Below, one piece after another: positions 25,405 to 35,400 of a stretch of 64,000 bases of DNA. Source of the stretch: Eledone cirrhosa. Taxonomy: Eukaryota > Mollusca > Cephalopoda > Octopoda > Eledonidae. The notes beneath the pieces were generated by a model. It had not been told where the DNA came from, made no database searches, and worked only from the letters and a program-made list of their open reading frames with translations. The DNA is taken from contig OZ024740.1 of NCBI GenBank assembly GCA_964016885.1, forward strand, positions 8,948,450-9,012,449, in the 5' to 3' direction. Both the position numbers and the translations under genes were made by a program. Each line of letters opens with the position of its first letter. Position 1 is the first letter of the stretch.

Positions 25405-25705
25405 AGCATATAAACAATATGCCCCCCCCCCCCCCCCATCGCAAGGTGGCCGTGGAGGTGCCACGGCAAAAAAGCACCCAGCCCACACTGTAAAGTGGAC
25501 GTGTAGGCGCCAAGAAAAAGCACCCAGCACTCACTGTAAATGAGGTTGGTGTTAGGAAGGGCATCCAGCTGTAGAAATCAAGCCAGATCAGTTCCTGTAT
25601 GAGCAAAGCATGGTCAGCCGACCAGACACTGCCCACAACAGGACAACCCGTCTAACCCATGCTAGCGTGGAAGAACGGACGTAAAACGGTGATGATGATG
25701 ATGAT
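25405..25705 (+). other. LINE copy 1 3' UTR / shared LINE-SINE tail
   Basis: Begins just after the stop codon and includes a run of 16 Cs at 25,422-25,437. Next come two related segments around GCACCCAGC...CACTGTAAA, the core GTTGGTGTTAGGAAGGGCATCC, and CCATGCTAGCGTGGAAGAACGG before (GAT)5. The stretch from GAGGTGCCACGGC to the ATCAAGCCAG segment is nearly the same as the tail of the SINE at 56.9-57.2 kb. This is presumably the site recognised by the reverse transcriptase. That role is inferred from other LINE/SINE pairs. Confidence 0.8.
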
Positions 25706-28238
25706 TGGTATGTCAGTTTCGATTGGTATGTTCATCCTCGATTTGTATGTCAGTTTCTATTGGTATATCAGTTTCGATTGGTATGTCAGTTTCGATTAGT
25801 ATATCTGTTGCTATTGGTATGTCAGTTTCGATTGGTATATCAGTTTTGATTGGTATGTCAGTTTCTATTGGTATGTCAATTTTGATTAGTATATCAGATT
25901 CGACTGGTATATCACTTTCTATTGCTATATCAGCTTCTATTGGTATGTCAGTTTCAATTGGTATGTCAGTTTCTATTGTTATGTCAGTTTCTATTAGTAT
26001 ATCAGTTTCTATTGGTATGTCAGTCTCTATTGGTATATCAGTTTCGATTGGTATATCAGTTTTTATTGGTATGTCAGTCTCTATTGGTATATCAGTTTCG
26101 ATTGGTATGTCAGTTTCGATTGGTATATCAGTTTCGAATGGTATTTCAATCTCGATTGGTATGTCAGTTTCGATTTGTATGTTAGTCCTCGATTGGTATG
26201 TCAGTTTCAATTAGTATATCAGTTTCTATTGGTATGTCAGTTTCGATTGGTATGTCAGTTTCAATTGGTATATCAGTTTCAATTGGTATGTCAGTTTCAA
26301 TTAGTATATCAGTTTTTATTGGTATGTCAGTTTCTATTGGTATATCAATTTCGATTGGCATATCAGTTTTGATTGGTATGTCAGTTTCTATTGGTATGTC
26401 AGTTTCGATTGGTATATCAGTTTCGATTGGTATATCAGTTTCTATTGCTATATCAGTTTCTATTGGTATGTGAGTTTCGATTATTATATCAGTTACTATT
26501 GGTATGTCAGTTTCGATTGTTATGTCAGTGTCTATTGGTATGTCAGTTTCGATTGGTATGTCAGTTTCGATTAGCATATCAGTTTCTATTGGTATGTCAG
26601 TTTCTATTGGTATATCAGTTTCGATTGGTATATCAGTTTCTATTGGTATGTCATTGGTATATCTGTTTCGATTTGTATGTCAGTTTATATTAGTATATCA
26701 GTTTAGATTGATATATCAGTTTCGATTGGTATGTCAGTTTCTATTCGTATATCAGTTTCTATTTGTATGTCCGTTTCGATTGGTATGTCAGTTTCTATAG
26801 GTATATCAGTTTCGATTGGTATGTTAGTTTCTATTGGTATGTCAGTTTTGATTAGTATATCAGTATCTATTGGTATGTCAGTTTTGATTGGTATGTTCGT
26901 CCTCGAGTTGTATGTCAGTTTCGATTGGTATGTCAATTTCGATTGGTATGTCAGTTTCTATTGGTATGTCAGTTTAGATTAGTATATCAGTTTCTATTGG
27001 TATGTCAGTCTTTATTGGTATATCAATTTCGATTTGTATGTCAGTTTCGGTTGGTATATCAGTCTCGATTGATATGTCAGTTTCGATTGTTATATCAGTT
27101 TCGATTGGTATGTCAGTTTCTATTGGTATGTCATTTTCAATTAGTATATCAGTTTCTATTGGTATGTCAGTTTATATTGCTATATCAGTTTCTATTTGTA
27201 TATCAGTTTTGATTGGTATGTCAGTTTCGATTGGTATGTCAATTTCGATTGGTATATCAGTTTCGTTTGGTATATCAGTTTCTATTGCTATATCAGTTTC
27301 TATTTGTATATCAGTTTCGATTGGTATGTCAGTTTCTATTGGTATATCAGTTGCGATTGGTATGTCACTTTCTATTGGTATGTCCGTTTCGATTATTATA
27401 TCAGTTACTATTTGTATGTCAGTTTCGATTGGTATGTCAGATTCAATTTTTATTTCAGTTTCGATTGGTATATCAGTTTCGATTGGTATATCAGTTTTCG
27501 TTTGGTATGTTAGTTTCTATTGGTATGTCAGTTTCGATTAGTATATCAGTTTCTATTGGTATGTCAGTTTCGATTGGTATGTTCGTCCTCGATTTGTATG
27601 TCAGTTTCTATTGGTATATCAGTTTCGATTGGTATGTCAGTTTCGATTGGTATATCAGTTTCGATTGGTATATCAGTTTCTATTGGTATGTCATTGGTAT
27701 ATCAGTTTCGATTGGTATGTCAGTTTCTATTGGTATATCAGCTTCCATTGGTATGTCAGTTTCGATTGGTATATCAGTTTCGATTGGTATATCAGTTTCG
27801 ATTGGTATGTTAGTTTCTATTGGTATGTCAGTTTCGATTAGTATATCAGTTTCTATTGGTATGTCAGTTTATATTGCTATATCAGTTTCTATTTGTATAT
27901 CAGTTTTGATTGGTATGTCAGTTTCGATTGGTATGTCAATTTCGATTGGTATATCAGTTTCGTTTGGTATATCAGTTTCTATTGCTATATCAGTTTCTAT
28001 TTGTATATCAGTTTCGATTGGTATGTCAGTTTCTATTGGTATATCAGTTGCGATTGGAATGTCACTTTCTATTGGTATGTCCGTTTCGATTATTATATCA
28101 GTTACTATTTGTATGTCAGTTTCGATTGGTATGTCAGATTCAATTTTTATTTCAGTTTCGATTGGTATATCAGTTTTCGTTTGGTATGTTAGTTTCTATT
28201 GGTATGTCAGTTTCGATTAGTATATCAGTTTCTATTGG
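25706..28238 (+). repeat. 18-bp satellite array, block 3
   Basis: Same satellite, between LINE copy 1 and LINE copy 2. The left part (to about 26,930) matches the flank downstream of LINE copy 2. The right part (from about 27,151) matches the flank upstream of LINE copy 1. The junction of the 6.3-kb duplication therefore lies near 27,150. No gene is seen. Confidence 0.95.
27151..28238 (+). repeat. 697-bp higher-order repeat, 1.6 copies, abutting LINE copy 2
   Basis: Duplicate of 20,826-21,913 at +6,325, with the same internal 697-bp period (27,196-27,513 against 27,893-28,192) and the same truncation by the LINE. A few private substitutions are present, such as GCTTCCATTGG near 27,742 and GATTGGAATGTCAC near 28,053. 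Confidence 0.82.
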
Positions 28239-28249
28239 TTATTATTGTT

Positions 28250-28272
28250 AATTTTACTGATGTAGTAAAATT
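28250..28272. repeat. Inverted repeat at LINE copy 2 5' end
   Basis: Same AATTTTACT / GATGT / AGTAAAATT hairpin as in copy 1, followed by the same partial second and third repeats up to about 28,343. Confidence 0.75.
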
Positions 28273-28609
28273 GGTTATTATTTACTGATGTAGTAAAATT
28301 GGTTATTATTGTTAATTTTACTGATGTAGTATTAACTTGGATATTTACCTTGCGACTCTCAGTTCCTACCTTACAATTTCCCTTCCCCCACCCCCACACA
28401 CCACCATAGTCTATTCGACCAATCAAACCTAGCATGCCATTTCCACTGCTGCTGCTACTACCTGCCTAACTAACTCTCTCCTCCTCTGGTGCATCCCAAC
28501 ACACCCTGCCATTACCCCACCAACTCTGTTCTTCTAGCCCTCAATTTTCCCACCGTTATGGATGGATGAGCTGGGAATACACGAGCAACTCTGAATCAAT
28601 AGATGAAAT
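28273..28609 (+). other. LINE copy 2 5' leader
   Basis: Rest of the short AT-rich repeats, then a leader of about 270 bp with C-rich tracts, ending just before the ORF. An ATG at 28,603 is out of frame with the ORF start at 28,610. No ORF1 or promoter motif can be supported. Confidence 0.65.
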
Positions 28610-31600
28610 ATGAATCTGCGAGCTACCAAGCACCCACGTGAAGCGCCAACCCAGAGACCCTCCCCTACGAGTGTCGACAAATGCCCAAAACTCCGAGTTG
28701 GTACCATCAATGTAGGCTCAATGAAAGGAAGAGCAGGAGAAATCGTAGAAATGCTAGAGCGAAAGGAAGTTGATGTATGCTGTGTGCAAGAGACTAGATG
28801 GAGAGGAGGGTCTGCTAGAGTCCTTGTAGGAAAAAGCCAGTGCTACAAATTTTTCTGGGTGGGAAATGACGATGGGATGGGTGGTGTAGGTATACTATTA
28901 GCTGACAAGTGGGTAGATAAAGTAATCTCAGTGTACAGGGTAAATGCAAGAATCATTAAACTCAGACTAGTCCTGAATAAGACAATTACCACAATAATAT
29001 CAGCTTACGCACCCCAATCGGGGCTGCCAGACGAACTTAAGGATAGGTTTTACGAGTCCCTAATACACACTACTGCTCTAACAGACGACAAGGACTTCCT
29101 AATCATTGCAGGAGATTTTAACGGACACGTAGGTAAACACTGCGACGGCTTCAATAGAGTACATGGAGGCCATGGAGTTGGCACAAGGAATGAGGAAGGA
29201 TTCAGACTTCTAGAATTCTGCGACGCCAATGACATGTCGATATGTAACACAAACTTTAAAAAACCCGACAACCACCTGATCACCTATAGATCAGGGGAGC
29301 ACTCTAGTCAGTTAGATTTTATCCTCATCAGAGGACGTGACAGATGGACGGTCGTAAACACAAAAGCCTTCCCTAGTGAGGAATGTACATCCCAACATAG
29401 CTTAGTTGTCAGCGACTTCACGGTCAGAACTAGACGAGCCCTGAAACAGAGGCCAACCTGGAGAAGAAAGATCTGGAAGCTGAAAGTCCCCTCAACCAGT
29501 AACAGATTTAAAGATATTTTACTCAACGCCTACGACAGTAAAGAAGAACAGATAGAGACATTTAACGTAGAAGAGAACTGGGAGTTCCTAAAAAATAACT
29601 TACTAGAGGCGACGGATGAGGTTTGTGGCTGGAGTAAGACCTCAAGCAGGAGGAGAGTGACTTGGTGGTGGAACAATAAGGTAGATGAAGCAGTCAAGGC
29701 CAAGAGACAGGCATGGAAAGAATGGAAGAACGGGGGGAGCAGGGTACATTACATAGAGACCAAGAGGGAAGCTAGGCGACAAGTATACTTAGCTAGGAGG
29801 GAAGCAGAGGATAGAAAATTCAAGCATGTTTTACAACGTGAGGACCAGAAACAGGAGGTATTCAAGATTGCGAGGCAGTGTGTCAGAGATAGTTGTGATG
29901 TCATTGGAGAGAAGTGTATCTGGAATGATAAAGGTGAGCTTGCCCTCACAAGTGCTGAGAAGAAAGATGCATGGAAGAGTCATTATGATAGATTACTAAA
30001 TGAGGAGAATGCATGGGAAGAAGAGACCCTACCCCACGTAGACCCTATAGAGGGACCAGCAGTACAAGTCAGCGGCAGCGTAGTAAGTAAGGCAATCAGA
30101 GATATGAAGATAGGGAAGGCAACCGGTCCATCGGGTATAGCTGCCGAGATGCTGAAGGCATCTGGGTCTGTAGGTCACACTATAACCACACGTATCGTTA
30201 ACCAGGTAATACTAGAGGGGGCCATACCAAAAGATTGGTGCAGTAGCATCATTGTCAACTGCTACAAAGGTAAAGGCGATGCACTAGATAGAGGAAACTA
30301 TAGAGGTATAAAGTTGATGGACCAGGTCATGAAAGTAACAGAAAGAGTTATAGCACAGCTGATTAGGGCCCGGGTGAATATAGACGAGATGAAATTTGGG
30401 TTTGTACCAGGGAAAGGCACCACTGATGCCCTCTTCCTTGTGAGGCAATTACAGGAAAAGTACCTAGCTAAAAGTAAGCCACTCTACTTGGCATTTGTCG
30501 ACCTTGAGAAAGCCTTTGACAGAGTTCCACGTGCAGTAATCTGGTGGGCTCTTAGAAAACTAGGAGTAGATGAATGGCTTGTGAAAGCGGTACAAGCCAT
30601 GTATAGGGGAGCAGTCAGCAAAGTTAGGATTGGCAATGAGTATAGCGAGGAATTTAGCGTACAGGTTGGGGTCCACCAGGGCTCTGTTCTTAGCCCTCTC
30701 CTGTTCATCATAGTCCTGCAGGCAATAACGGAGGAGTTTAAGACCGGATGGCCATGGGAACTCCTGTATGCTGATGACCTCGCACTCATAGCTGAATCTA
30801 TGGTAGAACTAGAGAATAAATTCCAAACCTGGAAGCAGGGACTAGAGAGAAAGGGCCTCAAAGTCAACATGACAAAGACTAAGGTCCTTGTAAGTAGACG
30901 AGAAAACAGAACCCAGATCCCCTCAGGGAAATGGCCTTGCTCAGTATGTAGGAAAGGTGTAGGTAGGAACTCCATTCTCTGCCCCAAATGCAAACAATGG
31001 GTACACAAGAGATGTAGCGGGATCTCAGGAAGCTTAATTAAGAATGTAGGATTCACATACAGCAGCTGTGCTGAAACAGCAAGCAAACAGCCACAGGAAA
31101 CAAGTACCACCAATCTCTGGGAGGGCCCTGTAGAAACAGTAGACAGCTTCTGCTACCTAGGTGACCGAATTAGCAACGGAGGTGGGTGCTCAGAAAGTAC
31201 AATAACTAGGGTAAGAACGGGATGGAAGAAGTTTAGGGAACTACTACCACTGCTAGCTGCAAAAGGCTTCTCCCTCAGAATGAAAGGCAGACTGTATAAT
31301 GCGTGTATCCGAACAGCGATGTTGCATGGTAGTGAGACCTGGGCGCTGAAGGTGGAAGACTTACGTAGATTAGAGAGAAACGAAGCCTGCATGCTCCGAT
31401 GGATGTGTAACAGTAATATACATGAACGACAAAGCATAAAGGAATTGAGAGAGAGACTGAGCATAAGAGGAATCAAATACTGCGTGCAGGAGAGGCAGTT
31501 ACGCTGGTATGGACATGTGATGCGTATGAAGGATGACAGCTGCATAAAAAGGTGCAGAGCACTAGAAGTTGATGGAAACCGCGGAGTGGGGAGACCCAAG

Positions 31601-31729
31601 ATGACTTGGGATGAGGTGATAAAAGCCGACCTTACCCAACTACACCTCTCAAAGTCACTGACACACGACCGTGACTTCTGGCGTCACGCAGTAATACAGG
31701 GTACCCGACCTCCCATGGGTACATGCTGA
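28610..31729 (+). CDS. LINE endonuclease / reverse transcriptase with PHD-type zinc finger
   Basis: A 1,039-residue polyprotein that nicks target DNA and reverse transcribes the element RNA from that nick. Residues about 28-270 are an apurinic-type endonuclease domain: QETRW with Glu61, GDFN at 168-171, SQLDF around Asp236, SQHS around His263. Residues about 480-760 are the reverse transcriptase: FGFVPGKG from 596, FVDLEKAFD at 629-637 with catalytic Asp631, QGSVLSPLLF at 690-699, YADD at 720-723. Residues 777-820 form a PHD-like zinc finger (C-x2-C-x10-C-x2-C-x4-H-x2-C), but the seventh ligand expected near 817 is Tyr. The C-terminal part has the LRWYGHV and GRPKMTW motifs common in such LINE proteins. 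There is no gag-like ORF1. The start is the first in-frame Met. The family assignment (RTE-like) is inferred. Annotation pipelines often call such proteins craniofacial development protein 2-like. Confidence 0.95.
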   Translation: MNLRATKHPREAPTQRPSPTSVDKCPKLRVGTINVGSMKGRAGEIVEMLERKEVDVCCVQETRWRGGSARVLVGKSQCYKFFWVGNDDGMGGVGILLADKWVDKVISVYRVNARIIKLRLVLNKTITTIISAYAPQSGLPDELKDRFYESLIHTTALTDDKDFLIIAGDFNGHVGKHCDGFNRVHGGHGVGTRNEEGFRLLEFCDANDMSICNTNFKKPDNHLITYRSGEHSSQLDFILIRGRDRWTVVNTKAFPSEECTSQHSLVVSDFTVRTRRALKQRPTWRRKIWKLKVPSTSNRFKDILLNAYDSKEEQIETFNVEENWEFLKNNLLEATDEVCGWSKTSSRRRVTWWWNNKVDEAVKAKRQAWKEWKNGGSRVHYIETKREARRQVYLARREAEDRKFKHVLQREDQKQEVFKIARQCVRDSCDVIGEKCIWNDKGELALTSAEKKDAWKSHYDRLLNEENAWEEETLPHVDPIEGPAVQVSGSVVSKAIRDMKIGKATGPSGIAAEMLKASGSVGHTITTRIVNQVILEGAIPKDWCSSIIVNCYKGKGDALDRGNYRGIKLMDQVMKVTERVIAQLIRARVNIDEMKFGFVPGKGTTDALFLVRQLQEKYLAKSKPLYLAFVDLEKAFDRVPRAVIWWALRKLGVDEWLVKAVQAMYRGAVSKVRIGNEYSEEFSVQVGVHQGSVLSPLLFIIVLQAITEEFKTGWPWELLYADDLALIAESMVELENKFQTWKQGLERKGLKVNMTKTKVLVSRRENRTQIPSGKWPCSVCRKGVGRNSILCPKCKQWVHKRCSGISGSLIKNVGFTYSSCAETASKQPQETSTTNLWEGPVETVDSFCYLGDRISNGGGCSESTITRVRTGWKKFRELLPLLAAKGFSLRMKGRLYNACIRTAMLHGSETWALKVEDLRRLERNEACMLRWMCNSNIHERQSIKELRERLSIRGIKYCVQERQLRWYGHVMRMKDDSCIKRCRALEVDGNRGVGRPKMTWDEVIKADLTQLHLSKSLTHDRDFWRHAVIQGTRPPMGTC

Positions 31730-32027
31730 AGCATATAAACAATATGCCCCTCCCCCCCCATCGCAAGGTGGCCGTGGAGGTGCCACGGCAAAAAAGCACC
31801 CAGCCCACACTGTAAAGTGGACGTGTAGGCGCCAAGAAAAAGCACCCAGCACTCACTGTAAATGAGGTTGGTGTTAGGAAGGGCATCCAGCTGTAGAAAT
31901 CAAGCCAGATCAGTTCCTGTATGAGCAAGGCATGGTCAGCCGACCAGACACTGCCCACAACAGGACAACCCGTCTAACCCATGCTAGCGTGGAAGAACGG
32001 ACGTAAAACGGTGATGATGATGATGAT
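31730..32027 (+). other. LINE copy 2 3' UTR / shared LINE-SINE tail
   Basis: Same tail as copy 1, with a few differences (interrupted C-run, GAGCAAGGC against GAGCAAAGC). It ends in (GAT)5 that runs directly into satellite GATTGG. Confidence 0.8.
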
Positions 32028-32452
32028 TGGTATGTCAGTTTCGATTGGTATGTTCGTCCTCGATTTGTATGTCAGTTTCTATTGGTATATCAGTTTCGAT
32101 TGGTATGTCAGTTTCGATTAGTATATCTGTTGCTATTGGTATGTCAGTTTCGATTGGTATATCAGGTTCGATTGGTATGTCAGTTTCTATTGGTATGTCA
32201 ATTTTGATTAGTATATCAGATTCGACTGGTATATCACTTTCTATTGCTATATCAGCTTCTATTGGTATGTCAGTTTCAATTGGTATGTCAGTTTCTATTG
32301 TTATGTCAGTTTCTATTAGTATATCAGTTTCTACTGGTATGTCAGTCTCTATTGGTATATCAGTTTCGATTGGTATATCAGTTTTTATTGGTATGTCAGT
32401 CTCTATTGGTATATCAGTTTCGATTGGTATGTCAGTTTCGATTGGTATATCA

Positions 32453-35400
32453 GTTTCGAATGGTATTTCAATCTCGATTGGTATGTCAGTTTCGATTTGT
32501 ATGTTAGTCCTCGATTGGTATGTCAGTTTCAATTAGTATATCAGTTTCTATTGGTATGTCAGTTTTGATTGGTATGTCAGTTTCAATTGGTATATCAGTT
32601 TCAATTGGTATGTCAGTTTCAATTAGTATATCAGTTTCTATTGGTATGTCAGTTTCTATTGGTATATCAATTTCGATTGGCATATCAGTTTTGATTGGTA
32701 TGTCAGTTTCTATTGGTATGTCAGTTTCGATTGGTATATCAGTTTCGATTGGTATATCAGTTTCTATTGCTATATCAGTTTCTATTGGTATGTGAGTTTC
32801 GATTATTATATCAGTTACTATTGGTATGTCAGTTTCGATTGTTATGTCAGTGTCTATTGGTATGTCAGTTTCGATTGGTATGTCAGTTTCTATTGGTATA
32901 TCAGTTTCGATTGGTATATCAGTTTCTATTGGTATGTCATTGGTATATCTGTTTCGATTTGTATGTCAGTTTATATTGGTATATCAGTTTAGATTGATAT
33001 ATCAGTTTCGATTGGTATGTCAGTTTCTATTCGTATATCAGTTTCTATTTGTATGTCCGTTTCGATTGGTATGTCAGTTTCTATAGGTATATCAGTTTCG
33101 ATTGGTATGTTAGTTTCTATTGGTATGTCAGTTTTGATTAGTATATCAGTATCTATTGGTATGTCAGTTTTGATTGGTATGTTCGTCCTCGAGTTGTATG
33201 TCAGTTTCTATTGATATATCAGTTTCGATTGGTATGTCAGTTTCTATTGGTATGTCAGTTTCTATTAGTATATCAGTTTCTATTGATATGTCAGTCTCTA
33301 TTGGTATATCAGTTTCGATTGGTATGTCAGTTTCGATTGGTATGTCAATTTCGCTTGGTATGTCAGTTTCTATTGGTATGTCAGTTTAGATTAGTATATC
33401 AGTTTCTATTGGTATGTCAGTCTCTATTGGTATGTCATTTTCAATTAGTATATCAGTTTCTATTGCTATGTCAGTTTCGATTGTTATATCAGTTTCGATT
33501 GGTATGTCAGTTTCTATTGGTATGTCATTTTCAATTAGTATATCAGTTTCTATTGCTATGTCAGTTTCGATTGTTATGTCAGTTTCGATTGGTATGTTAG
33601 TTTCTATTGGTATGTCAGTTTCGATTAGTATATCAGTTTCTATTGGTATGTCTGTTTCGATTGGTATGTTAGTCTTCGATTTGTATGTCAGTTTCTATTG
33701 GTATATCAGTTTCGATTGGTATGTCAGTTTCAATTAGTATATCAGTTTCTATTGGTATGTCAGTTTCTATTGGTATATCAGTTTTGATTGGCATATCAGT
33801 TTCGATTGGTATGTCAGTTTCGATTGGTATATCAGTTTCGATTGGTATATCAGTTTCGATTGGTATATAAGTTTCTATTGCTATATCAGTTTCTATTGGT
33901 ATATCAGTTTCGATTGGTATGTCAGTTTCTATGGGTATATCAGTTGCGATTGGTATGTTTGTTTCTATTGGTATGTCAGTTTCGATTATTATATCAGTTA
34001 CTATTGGTATGTCAGTTTCTATTGGTATGTCAGTTTCTATTGGTATGTCAGTTTCGATTATTATATCAGTTTCGATTAGTATGTCAGTTTCGATTGGTAT
34101 GTCAGTTTCTATTGGTATGTCAGTTTCGATTAGTATATAAGTTTCTATGGGTATGGCAGTCTCTGTTGGTATATCAGTTTCGATTGGTATGTCAGTTTCG
34201 ATTGCTATGTCAGTTTCGATTGTTATGTCAGTTTCGATTGGTATATCAGTTTCGAATGGTATGTCAGTTTCAATTGGTATATCAGTTTCAATTGGTATGT
34301 CAGTTTCAATTAGTATATCAGTTTCTATTGGTATGTCAGTTTCTATTGGTATATCAATTTCGATTGGCATATCAGTTTTGATTGGTATGTCAGTTTCTAT
34401 TGGTATATCATTTTCGATTGGTATATCAGTTTCGATTGGTATATCAGTTTCTATTGCTATATCAGTTTCTATTGGTATGTGAGTTTCGATTATTATATCA
34501 GTTACTATTGGTATGTCAGTTTCGATTGTTATGTCAGTGTCTATTGGTATGTCAGTTTCGATTGGTATGTCAGTTTCGATTAGTATATCAGTTTCTATTG
34601 GTATGTCAGTTTCTATTGGTATATCAGTTTCGATTGGTATATCAGTTTCGATTGGTATGTCAATTTCGATTGGCATGTCAGTTTCGATTGGTATATCAGT
34701 TTCGAATGGTATTTCAATCTCGATGGGTATGTCAGTTTCGATTGGTATATCAGTTTCGATTAGTATGTCAGTTTCTATTGGTATATCAGTTTCTATTGGT
34801 ATATCAGTTTCTATTGGTATGTCATTGGTATATCTGTTTCTATTTGTATGTCAGTTTATATTGGTATATCAGTTTAGATTGATATATCAGTTTCGATTGG
34901 TATGTCAGTTTCTATTCGTATATCAGTTTCTATTTGTATGTCCGTTTCGATTGGTATGTCAGTTTCTATAGGTATATCAGTTTCGAATGGTATTTCAATC
35001 TCGATTGGTATGTCAGTTTCGATTTGTATGTTAGTCCTCGATTGGTATGTCAGTTTCAATTAGTATATCAGTTTCTATTGGTATGTCAGTTTTGATTGGT
35101 ATGTCAGTTTCAATTAGTATATCAGTTTCTATTGGTATGTCAGTTTCTATTGGTATATCAATTTCGATTGGCATATCAGTTTTGATTGGTATGTCAGTTT
35201 CTATTGGTATGTCAGTTTCGATTGGTATATCAGTTTCGATTGGTATATCAGTTTCTATTGCTATATCAGTTTCTATTGGTATGTGAGTTTCGATTATTAT
35301 ATCAGTTACTATTGGTATGTCAGTTTCGATTGTTATGTCAGTGTCTATTGGTATGTCAGTTTCGATTGGTATGTCAGTTTCTATTGGTATATCAGTTTCG

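Larger units (their letters stand above)
21914..25705 (+). mobile_element. LINE retrotransposon copy 1 (defective)
   Basis: Non-satellite insert of about 3.8 kb. In order it has an AT-rich repeat with hairpin (21,914-22,018), a leader of about 270 bp with C-rich tracts, an endonuclease/reverse transcriptase reading frame (broken), and a 3' tail ending in (GAT)n. Satellite reads ATTGG just before it and GATGATTGG at its end, so any target duplication is short and ambiguous. Domain content and the triplet-repeat 3' end suggest an RTE-like non-LTR element. The clade is an inference, since I cannot build a tree. Confidence 0.88.
20826..27150 (+). repeat. About 6.3-kb tandem segmental duplication, unit 1
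   Basis: Includes the 697-bp satellite multimer, all of LINE copy 1 and about 1.4 kb of downstream satellite. Everything is found again at +6,322 to +6,325 in unit 2, including the satellite on both sides of the LINE. Small offset changes come from a shorter C-run and a 1-bp indel inside the LINE, and from a 36-bp (two-monomer) difference near 26,570. Confidence 0.88.
28239..32027 (+). mobile_element. LINE retrotransposon copy 2 (intact ORF)
   Basis: Same layout as copy 1: hairpin repeats, leader, one long ORF, tail with (GAT)n. The C-rich tract after the stop is interrupted (CCCCTCCCCCCCC) and 3 bp shorter than in copy 1. It lies in a duplicated satellite context, so it was most likely copied by tandem duplication of the locus rather than inserted separately. 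The ORF is full length, but whether the element is active cannot be told from sequence. Confidence 0.9.
27151..33190 (+). repeat. About 6.3-kb tandem segmental duplication, unit 2
   Basis: Second copy of the block holding the 697-bp multimer, the LINE and downstream satellite. The match to unit 1 starts near AGTATATCAGTTTCTATTGG at 27,151 and can be followed through the LINE to TTCGTCCTCGAGTTG near 33,185. After that the order of monomers differs (CTATTGATATATC here, CGATTGGTATGTCAATTTCG in unit 1). Confidence 0.87.

Noticed and set aside
21914..32027. Two independent insertions of the same LINE into a preferred satellite site
   Set aside because: The satellite on both sides matches over more than 1 kb at the same offset as the LINE itself, which tandem duplication explains more simply.
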